64,000 bases of DNA from Lasioglossum baleicum (lineage: Eukaryota > Arthropoda > Insecta > Hymenoptera > Halictidae): the NCBI RefSeq assembly GCF_051020765.1, contig NW_027469120.1, positions 496,001 through 560,000 of the forward strand, read 5' to 3'. Positions 1-6,689 of this stretch are shown piece by piece. Made by a program: the position numbers and the translations under genes. The notes beneath the pieces were generated by a model, which was not told where the DNA came from, did not search any database, and saw only the letters and a list, made by a program, of their open reading frames with translations. How positions within the stretch are numbered: position 1 is the stretch's first letter; each line of letters begins with the position of its first letter.

Positions 1-1
1 T

Positions 2-1978
2 CTCGGTCAAATTAAAATACACTTACAGGGTCAAAACCCTATTGAATTTCATGTCTTGGAAGAAAACTTCCCAATTAACATCGACGGAATCCTCGGTTCT
101 CCCTTCTTCAGAACAGGAGCCGAGATCTCCTTTGCGAATGAATACATAACGATAGGAAACATTCGGGTTCCCTTCTCGAACCCTTGCGCGCCCACGGCTG
201 AGCCTCGCGATAAATTGGCAGCAGAGGTTATTTCAATGCCTTCGTCTATGACCAATGATCTCGTTAAAACTCCAGCCGCCGAGCGTGAGGAACATTCGGC
301 AAGGAACGTTCGAGTGTCTTCCTCAAATCCTCGTGCACCCGCGGTCAGACCTTGCAGAGCTCCGGTGACGGAGGTTATTTCAATGCCTCCTCGGGATTCG
401 ATCGAGTGCTCCCTAGAGAAAAACGCCGTGAAAAGCCGGCCGGAATCGAAGGAGACTCGAGAGATATCGGAGTACACTGCGAGAAGTCGGATCGTGGAGC
501 GTGAGGATCGAGTCCGAACAAAGACTCCTCCGAAATCCGAAGAATTCGTCCTCGAACCTCGTACCGTTGCGTGCATAGCGGTCGACGTCGAGGGACCTAA
601 ACAGGGATATATCCGCCGTGTTAATGTAGCGCCGGATGTATTCCTGGGTGACTGCGTCGTCACCAATCGTAAAGGCAAAGCGAGCCTCCGGTGTTTTAAC
701 ACCTCGTCGGAAAGAGTTTCATTTCGATTGCCCCCATTGGAGATGGAAGAAATCGAGTCGTACTCTTCCGACCTTTCTAATTCCGGGTACCATCCCGACG
801 CATTCGGTAACCATCCCGACCTTTCTAATTCCGGGTATCATCCCGACGTATTCGGTAACCATCCCGACCTTTCTAATTCCGGGTGTCATCCCGACGTATT
901 CGGTAACCATCCCGACCATTCTAATTCCGGGTATCATCCCGACGCATTCGGTAACCATCCCGACCTTACTAACTCCGGTAACCAGCCCGATCATTATACT
1001 AACTCCGGTAACCAGCCCGATTCTCATACTAACTCCGGTAACCAGCCCGATTCTTATACTAACTCCGGTAACCAGCCCGATTCTCATACTAACTCCGGTA
1101 ACCAGCCCGATCCTTATTCTAACTCCGGTAACCAGCCCGATCAATTCCAAGACCAACTCCATTCCTACGACAATCAAAGATCTTCAAGACCCATATGTAA
1201 GCAGGTCTGTTCTATATTGCACAATAAACCCAGTGACAGTTCTAAACCAGAGAAGGATATCAAAGCCTCCAAAGTAAAAGAACTTCATAACTTACTTCGA
1301 AATCATATCTTTGATGATCCACAGAAACTCGATTCCTTTCAACTTCCATCTGCACGTTGCCATGCGAAGCGAAACAAATACGATAAAATTAATCTCTGCG
1401 CTACAGCGAAATACGCGTCAGCAAGAAGGAAATATAAATCCGAGTACCCTCGCGATAACGGATACCCCTATGGGAATAAGCGAGCGAAATTCGAAGCCCA
1501 GCATCGGCAAAATCTCCTTCGACCACCGGAAGATATAGAACAGGTATTCCTACTCAAAGAACCCTGCAAGGGCAAATTCCATGCGCAATATACGGGTCCT
1601 CACGAAATTTGCGACATCCTAGACTCAAACAATGTAAAAATTAAAGTAGGGAACCATTTTAAGATTGTACATGCAAACAAACTCAAGCGTGCGCCGAATA
1701 ATCTAACGCAAACCCCGCGTCAGCGAAACGTGACACTCATCTGGAAGAAGATAAGAAAAGACAAAAGTGACAGTGACACCAGTGATTCCCCACCCACCCA
1801 AAACCCAATTATGCAAAATGAACAAAGCGAAATAAGTTGCATAAAACCAGCCCCAGCCCCACGTGCCGACACCGACAACATTTCAGTGCGACCAGTGTTT
1901 CGTACAAATATAGGAAATACTCGCCGAGAACTGTGCTCCCTGCGCGGAGTACCTCCGGACGATGCGTCGCATGAATGA
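2..1978 (+). CDS. F1 protease / linker / integrase C-terminal polyprotein, 5' truncated
   Basis: The frame is open from the first bases of the window; the real start is outside it, since the complete copy at 6690-8732 begins upstream of the same sequence with the retroviral-type protease motif LDTGSE. Visible here are the second protease motif ILGSPFF (around residue 25), an Arg/Glu-rich stretch, a tandem repeat block (about residues 257-380) and a basic linker. A short match to the integrase C-terminal module follows (LLKEPCKGKF, then YTGPHEI), then a tail with ISVRPVFR. Reverse transcriptase, RNase H and the integrase catalytic core are absent, so this is a shortened pol. The product would be made by -1 frameshift from gag and depend on another element for reverse transcription and integration. 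Confidence 0.8.
   Translation, partial: LGQIKIHLQGQNPIEFHVLEENFPINIDGILGSPFFRTGAEISFANEYITIGNIRVPFSNPCAPTAEPRDKLAAEVISMPSSMTNDLVKTPAAEREEHSARNVRVSSSNPRAPAVRPCRAPVTEVISMPPRDSIECSLEKNAVKSRPESKETREISEYTARSRIVEREDRVRTKTPPKSEEFVLEPRTVACIAVDVEGPKQGYIRRVNVAPDVFLGDCVVTNRKGKASLRCFNTSSERVSFRLPPLEMEEIESYSSDLSNSGYHPDAFGNHPDLSNSGYHPDVFGNHPDLSNSGCHPDVFGNHPDHSNSGYHPDAFGNHPDLTNSGNQPDHYTNSGNQPDSHTNSGNQPDSYTNSGNQPDSHTNSGNQPDPYSNSGNQPDQFQDQLHSYDNQRSSRPICKQVCSILHNKPSDSSKPEKDIKASKVKELHNLLRNHIFDDPQKLDSFQLPSARCHAKRNKYDKINLCATAKYASARRKYKSEYPRDNGYPYGNKRAKFEAQHRQNLLRPPEDIEQVFLLKEPCKGKFHAQYTGPHEICDILDSNNVKIKVGNHFKIVHANKLKRAPNNLTQTPRQRNVTLIWKKIRKDKSDSDTSDSPPTQNPIMQNEQSEISCIKPAPAPRADTDNISVRPVFRTNIGNTRRELCSLRGVPPDDASHE
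770..1150 (+). repeat. In-frame tandem repeat block (48-bp and 30-bp units) in F1 pro frame
   Basis: Four 48-bp units encode variants of NSGYHPDVFGNHPDLS. They are followed by 30-bp units encoding NSGNQPDSHT-like decapeptides. The unit number differs in every independent F1 copy (compare 7581-7870 and 30205-30720), while the reading frame is kept. The array is protein coding. Confidence 0.9.
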
Positions 1979-2036
1979 GTGTAATATCGAGTGTTGAGCG
2001 AGAAATTTCTTCCTTGTAAGAAATTTCTTTTCCGCG

Positions 2037-2044
2037 TTGGGAGG
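2037..2044 (+). promoter_or_regulatory. Polypurine tract of E1
   Basis: TTGGGAGG immediately precedes the LTR start TGTTACGTC. This is the expected plus-strand primer position for an LTR retrotransposon. The same tract precedes every F1 3' LTR in the window. Confidence 0.75.
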
Positions 2045-3163
2045 TGTTACGTCGTCCGATGTACGACGTTGGCCTTGTACACACACTATGTATACAAGGT
2101 CTGATCTGCATAAGATCCATACACCGTCCCCTAGACATAAGAGCATAGTATTAAGATCTCATTATTCTATTGTTCTAATCCTTATCTCCGTCTCTACCCA
2201 TCACCATAACTTCTCCTTGATCAACACCTTACCTCAGTTTCAACCCATCACCACGACACATAATGCAATAAAGTATTGCATCACTCTGGAAGCATCTAGA
2301 AGCTTCTAGAAACGTCGAGAAGTCCAAAGACTGCTGCATCAGCAGTCCCACGCTCGTAGAGGGCAATAGGACAGCCACGAGACTGCAGCGTCAGCAGAAA
2401 TGCACGTGCAGTCCCCGGGAGCGAAGACGCTGCTGCGTCAGCGGTTCTCCCACTCCGACGACCGAAGAACAAAGAGACTGCAGCGTCAGCTATCCCCACT
2501 CCGAACGAAGGAGGCAAGGCAGAGCGGACGCTTGCATCAGTCCGCCTCCAGACAGCGACTCGAACGGTCCGCTCCAAGCGAGCGACTCGCACGGACGTGC
2601 CAGTCCGGCTTCTTCCGACTTCAAGAGCAGACGTGTTCAGTCTAGCTCCGCGATAGTGAAGTGTGTCGATCCTTCACTCCTAATTCCAATTCCAATTCCA
2701 ACTCTAACTCAACTCAACTCAACTCCTAATTCTCATACATTATTCCTACAACATATTACTATATCCATTATTCATTAATCCAATTACTACTCCTATTATA
2801 ATACTACTTACATATTGTATACCAGTGTACTTACCAGTTCTTATTTAATATATCGTTGTTATACCAGTGCTTCGATCTTGTTATTCTTGTGTTAGTTCAA
2901 CACCATCTTCCAATTCAGTTCTTGCATCGAATATATTAAACTCGTGACATATCCGGACTTGGTCTAAAGTGCGCAGTGGAAACGCTGAGCCGCCAATAAG
3001 GAATTTGAAGCGAGTCATAGAGAAGTTCTCGTGCCACGTCTAGAATTGGTCTAAAGAGCGCAGTGGAAACGCTGAGCCGCCACTATAGACGTGAAGCGAG
3101 TTAACTACCAAAAAGGTTAATAACAAGTGAAAGTTCATTTTCATTATATTATTATTAATATTC
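2045..3163 (+). repeat. F1 LTR, 5' 1119 bp only
   Basis: Starts with TGTTACGTC and matches the first 1.1 kb of the complete LTR at 3164-5147. It ends just upstream of where LTR-ORF172 would begin. The last bases, attc, are the presumed target site of the element whose LTR starts at 3164. Confidence 0.9.
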
Positions 3164-3383
3164 TGTTACGTCGTCCGATGTACGACGTTGGCCTTGTACA
3201 CACACTATGTATACAAGGTCTGATCTGCATAAGATCCACACACCGTCCCCTAGACATAAGAGCATAATATTAAGATCTCATATATTCGATTGTTCTAATC
3301 CTTATCTCCGTCTCTACCCATCACCATAACTTCTCCTTGATCAACACCTTACCTCAGTTTCAACCCATCACCACGACACATAA

Positions 3384-3400
3384 TGCAATAAAGTATTGCA
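3384..3400 (+). promoter_or_regulatory. AATAAA inside a perfect hairpin (candidate poly(A) signal)
   Basis: TGCAATA-AAG-TATTGCA is a perfect 7-bp inverted repeat with the hexamer AATAAA across the arm and loop. The same sequence occurs in the other F1 LTRs, for example at 2264-2280. Use as the element's polyadenylation signal is inferred. Confidence 0.5.
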
Positions 3401-3448
3401 TCACTCTGGAAGCATCTAGAAGCTTCGAGAAACGTCGAGAAGTCCAAA

Positions 3449-3610
3449 GACTGCTGCATCAGCAGTCCCACGCTCGTAGAGGGCAATAGGACAGCCACGA
3501 GACTGCAGCGTCAGCAGAAATGCACGTGCAGTCCCCGGGAGCGAAGACGCTGCTGCGTCAGCGGTTCTCCCACTCCGACGACTGAAGAACAAAGAGACTG
3601 CAGCGTCAGC
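3449..3610 (+). promoter_or_regulatory. Cluster of four GACTGC(T/A)GC(A/G)TCAGC motifs plus E-box
   Basis: Four related motifs lie at about 3449, 3501, 3546 and 3596, spaced 45-52 bp. The first is a perfect inverted repeat (GACTGCTG-cat-CAGCAGTC). On the minus strand the other three read TGACGCTGC or TGACGCAGC, which fit the antioxidant/Maf response core TGACnnnGC. A palindromic CACGTG E-box lies at 3523-3528. The cluster recurs in the other F1 LTRs. Binding by a CncC/Maf-type factor is inference from consensus only. Confidence 0.4.
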
Positions 3611-4096
3611 CATCCCCACTTCGAACGAAGGAGGCAAGGCAGAGCAGGCGCTTGCATCAGTCCGCCTCCATCTCGCGACTCGAGCAGTCCGCCTTCAGCC
3701 AGCGACTCGCACAGACGTGCCTACCTGGCCTCAGCCGCCAGTCCGGCTTCTTCCGACTTCAAGAGCAGACGTGTTCAGTCTAGCTCCGCGAAAGTGAAGT
3801 GTGTCGATCCTTCACTCCTAATTCCAATTCCAATTCCAACTCTAACTCAACTCAACTCAAGTCCTAATTCTCATACATTATTCCTACAACATATTACTAT
3901 ATCCATTATTCATTAATCCAATTACTACTCCTATTATAATACTACTTACATATTGTATACCAGTGTACTTACCAGTTCTTATTTAATATATCGTTGTTAT
4001 ACCAGTGCTTCGATCTTGTTATTCTTGTGTTAGTTCAACACCATCTTCCAATTCAGTTCTTGCATCGAATATATTAAACTCGTGACATATCCGGAC

Positions 4097-4240
4097 TTGG
4101 TCTAAAGTGCGCAGTGGAAACGCTGAGCCGCCAATAAGGAATTTGAAGCGAGTCATAGAGAAGTTCTCGTGCCACGTCTAGAATTGGTCTAAAGAGCGCA
4201 GTGGAAACGCTGAGCCGCCACTATAGACGTGAAGCGAGTT
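4097..4240 (+). repeat. 87-bp direct duplication in F1 LTR
   Basis: Two copies begin TTGGTCTAAAG at 4097 and 4184. They share the core GCGCAGTGGAAACGCTGAGC and later GAAGCGAGT. The pair sits just upstream of LTR-ORF172 and is retained in every complete F1 LTR. Function unknown; a leader RNA structure or binding-site pair is possible. Confidence 0.8.
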
Positions 4241-4319
4241 AACTACCTAAAAGGTTAATAACAAATGGAAGTTCATTTTCATTATATTATTAATATTCCA
4301 TCATTACTATTCCTTACCC

Positions 4320-4838
4320 ATGCGACGCCCACGTCGAGCGGGACGCAAGTATCAACTTGCTAAATTGAGACGCGCGTTGAGAAATAAAGCGGTGCTCGAT
4401 CAAATCATTGCCACTACCGAGTGGACAGAACTTCTGGGAACCACCGAGCACATTCCGTGTGACGCGTCCGATTACGTTTCTGTATACGGTTGCCCTTGCA
4501 ACCCTCCTAAAGAGGTCAACCACGCGGACCTCTCGCGAGCTCCGACGCCAGTTCTGCATCCGGTCGATCGTCCAGAGGTGATCGACATAGCCGACGACGA
4601 CGACAGCCGAGACACGATCATCGTTCCCAAGGTCCGTTGCCGAATCATCAGTGACGTCCCTCTGCCAACTCATCAACGTGTCGTCTTGCGGCCAGCATCC
4701 AAGGCCACTAATGTCGTCCCGAACCGAGCAGCAGCAACTCTGCCAGATCTTCCCCACCTCGAGGACATCTGTATAGAAGACCCGATGTACGACACCTACT
4801 GCCAGTACCGCCAGTTCCTGCTGCAACACTATTATTAG
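4320..4838 (+). CDS. LTR-ORF172, accessory protein encoded inside the F1 LTR
   Basis: A 172-residue protein starting at ATG about 1.15 kb into the LTR and ending about 420 nt before gag, on the same strand. The N-terminus is strongly basic (MRRPRRAGRKYQ), a plausible nuclear localisation or RNA-binding signal. A conserved block TEWTELLGTTE follows at residues 33-43, then CDAS and YGCPC (47-60). An acidic stretch VIDIADDDD (87-95) resembles a SUMO-interacting motif. The C-terminus has LPDLPHLEDICIEDPMY and LLQ-YY. Five full copies in the window are open, and a diverged F3 homologue shares the same blocks, which argues for coding. I recognise no known family; a nuclear regulatory role is inference. 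Confidence 0.75.
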   Translation: MRRPRRAGRKYQLAKLRRALRNKAVLDQIIATTEWTELLGTTEHIPCDASDYVSVYGCPCNPPKEVNHADLSRAPTPVLHPVDRPEVIDIADDDDSRDTIIVPKVRCRIISDVPLPTHQRVVLRPASKATNVVPNRAAATLPDLPHLEDICIEDPMYDTYCQYRQFLLQHYY

Positions 4839-4855
4839 GCGTTAATACAGCATTG

Positions 4856-4906
4856 CGGTGAGTCGTATAATGTCTTGTATAATTGCTGAATCCTGTAAAC
4901 TCACCG
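4856..4906 (+). promoter_or_regulatory. Candidate 5' splice donor in an 8-bp stem
   Basis: CGGTGAGT (4856-4863), a good match to an animal 5' splice site, pairs perfectly with ACTCACCG (4899-4906) across a 35-nt loop. It lies 18 nt after the LTR-ORF172 stop. F3 has the same arrangement at 62785-62836. It could be the donor for a spliced env or accessory RNA, with access controlled by the stem; no spliced transcript can be seen from DNA. Confidence 0.4.
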
Positions 4907-5151
4907 TTTTCGTTGCATCATCTCGCCCGTGATTCTTGTCGGGACACTTCTTGTAACCGCGTCGGACGTTCTCTTCTTGACTGCATCATAGCAATATCGG
5001 TTGTCCTAGTGCATATGACAGCCCGCGGCTGTCTCGGCACGAAAGACCACTCCTCATTTTAATCTTCATATCTCAACCGTCCGTCTGTCACTGTTCTCTT
5101 TTCTCTCTCCTGGTACCTGTAACAAAAACACAGTGACGGACGTGACAAATT

Positions 5152-5167
5152 TGGCGCAGTCGGTAGG
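5152..5167 (+). promoter_or_regulatory. Primer binding site, tRNA-Ser type
   Basis: TGGCGCAGTCGGTAGG begins 4 nt after the LTR end. It is complementary to the 3' end of insect tRNA-Ser (CCTACCGACTGCG plus CCA), the primer class used by the 17.6/297 group of gypsy-like elements. Confidence 0.88.
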
Positions 5168-5259
5168 ACATCGAAGTGGTCGCCGATATTTGCATTAATA
5201 AGCCCGACGCGTGTCAGTGCGAAGTTCACATTTCTTAAATCCCATTCATATCTTTCAAA

Positions 5260-6618
5260 ATGTCTCGCCCAATCACGCGATCTCAAAAGGATCTCCGAGC
5301 AGATCCTAACGCAGACCTTCCTCCAATGACCGAGGAAGAGCTACTCCTCTATGCGCAAGACCTCGCCCGTAGAGAGCAATATCTCAAAGAGGAAACTGAT
5401 TTTATTGCCAAATTGCGTCTCAAATATGAAGAAGACGCACAAAACCAAAAGAATATGCTCGACGAAATACGAAAAGAGCTTCATAACATCCAAATCACGA
5501 GTCAAACCCTACGTCAACAATCGCCTACACCAGGCCCTAGTAACGTCTCTAATATGCGGGAACCTTCACCGCCAGAGCCACGCGAAATCCCACAGTATGA
5601 ACCTACTGGTAATTTCGTTCTAAAACAAGCCGCCGAGCTTGTCCCTAGATTCGACGGAACTTCGTCTTCCGTCCTACAATTCATACGTGCATGCAAACGC
5701 GCGCGTGACACCGTACCGGCCACTGCAGAGCGTGCCCTCACGAAATTGCTCTGCAATAAACTCCACGATCGTGCTTATGCCGCTATAGAAGGCCAGCACA
5801 TATTCACAATTTCTGCACTATGCGAGAAATTACGAACAGTACTGGGCCCATACAAATTCGTTGACCAGTACCGTGGCGATCTCGCGAGTGTACTCCAAGC
5901 TCCAAACGAGCACATCCTAGACTTCATCAATCGCGTTAAAGACCTTCGAACCGCGATTCAAGATGCCACAGATATTGGCCTTGATTACGAAGAATTAGAT
6001 CGCTTCGTAGTTGATTGTTTTCTACGAGGTCTCCTTCCCCAGCTGCGTGCCGAAGTGCTTCATTGCCCTTCGCGAAATCCTGCCACTGTTTTCGAAGCAG
6101 CCATCTCTGCTTACAGGCAGTATGAGTCAGACCAGACTCGTCGACGAGAACTGATCCGCGAAGAAAAACGAGTCAGCTTCTCTGATAACCGGCCGTATCG
6201 CCCGCGTTCCACGAATGAATCCGCTCGTGATATCCCAGAACGAACTCAAGAACGCCGCGATAACAGACCGGACTCGTCTCAGCAGTCCTCAAGAAACTCA
6301 AACCGGGACTCTTATCGCTCCCCGACGCCGCAACGGCGATGGGAAAATAATCCTCGCGACCAAAACACGTACCGCGATGGTCGCACAGATCGCCCTTCAA
6401 GCTCTAACAAATTTTGCAACTACTGCAAAGTCCCCGGGCACGATATTCACGAGTGCCGTAAGCGCGCTTTTAATAATAATAGGAGGTCGGGAAACGAGTC
6501 CGGCCTCCCGACCGAAGCCAACCCCAGGCGGGAGGCCGCATCTTCAACTCAAACTACAGCCCGCACCCAAACAGCTATCCGGACGAACGACCAGTCCGAC
6601 GATTCGTCTCAGCAGTAA
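5260..6618 (+). CDS. gag: F1 Gag polyprotein
   Basis: A 452-residue Gag beginning at ATG 93 nt after the PBS. Residues about 25-85 are charged and heptad-like (coiled coil), followed by a Pro-rich hinge. A Ty3/Gypsy-type capsid region follows (about 115-310; LVPRFDGTSSSVLQFIRACK, then VLGPYKFVDQYRGDL). The tail is Arg/Ser-rich and carries a single CX2CX4HX4C knuckle, CNYCKVPGHDIHEC, at about residues 386-399. It would assemble the particle and bind genomic RNA through the knuckle. The stop overlaps the -1 pol frame, so protease should be made by -1 frameshifting; I could not identify a canonical slippery heptamer. The frame is intact. Confidence 0.93.
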   Translation: MSRPITRSQKDLRADPNADLPPMTEEELLLYAQDLARREQYLKEETDFIAKLRLKYEEDAQNQKNMLDEIRKELHNIQITSQTLRQQSPTPGPSNVSNMREPSPPEPREIPQYEPTGNFVLKQAAELVPRFDGTSSSVLQFIRACKRARDTVPATAERALTKLLCNKLHDRAYAAIEGQHIFTISALCEKLRTVLGPYKFVDQYRGDLASVLQAPNEHILDFINRVKDLRTAIQDATDIGLDYEELDRFVVDCFLRGLLPQLRAEVLHCPSRNPATVFEAAISAYRQYESDQTRRRELIREEKRVSFSDNRPYRPRSTNESARDIPERTQERRDNRPDSSQQSSRNSNRDSYRSPTPQRRWENNPRDQNTYRDGRTDRPSSSNKFCNYCKVPGHDIHECRKRAFNNNRRSGNESGLPTEANPRREAASSTQTTARTQTAIRTNDQSDDSSQQ

Positions 6619-6689
6619 ATCTTGCTGCAGACTCACCAATCCCGCGCGTAAAAATCTCCGCCCCTCAATTACAAAAGAAGTGTGAATTT

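Larger units (their letters stand above)
1..3163 (+). mobile_element. F1 element E1, 3' part, cut by window edge
   Basis: This is the 3' portion of an F1 Ty3/Gypsy-like element: the end of the protease-containing frame, a polypurine tract, and the first 1119 bp of its 3' LTR. The LTR stops abruptly at 3163, where a second, complete F1 LTR begins. The lost LTR 3' part (with LTR-ORF172) does not reappear right of the next element, so a later LTR-LTR recombination probably removed it. The 5' LTR, gag and start of the protease lie left of the window. Confidence 0.85.
3164..5147 (+). repeat. F1 5' LTR (1984 bp) of E2
   Basis: Bounded by TGTTACGTC and GACGTGACA, a short imperfect inverted repeat with TG...CA ends, and followed 4 nt later by the PBS. 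Unusually for an LTR it contains a complete ORF (4320-4838). A poly(A)-signal hairpin lies about 220 nt from its left end, which would give a very short U3 and a U5 or leader of more than 1.5 kb. A simple stretch of AATTCC and AACTC units lies near 3820-3860. Confidence 0.93.

Noticed and set aside
49..702. Long antisense frame of 217-243 codons opposite the F1 protease region (also 6857-7510, 30699-31430, 56008-56739)
   Set aside because: It mirrors a well-supported protease frame with its motifs and codon pattern; the antisense translation shows no domain and is a shadow.
960..1145. Regular 30-bp repeats that at first sight resemble a CRISPR-like array
   Set aside because: The units are directly adjacent without spacers, keep a reading frame, and lie within the F1 protease frame of a eukaryotic retroelement.
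2296..2592. Small frames rich in TADAA-type peptides over the GC-rich part of F1 LTRs (many copies)
   Set aside because: They are low-complexity translations of the GACTGC-GTCAGC motif cluster, antisense to the LTR and without a consistent start.
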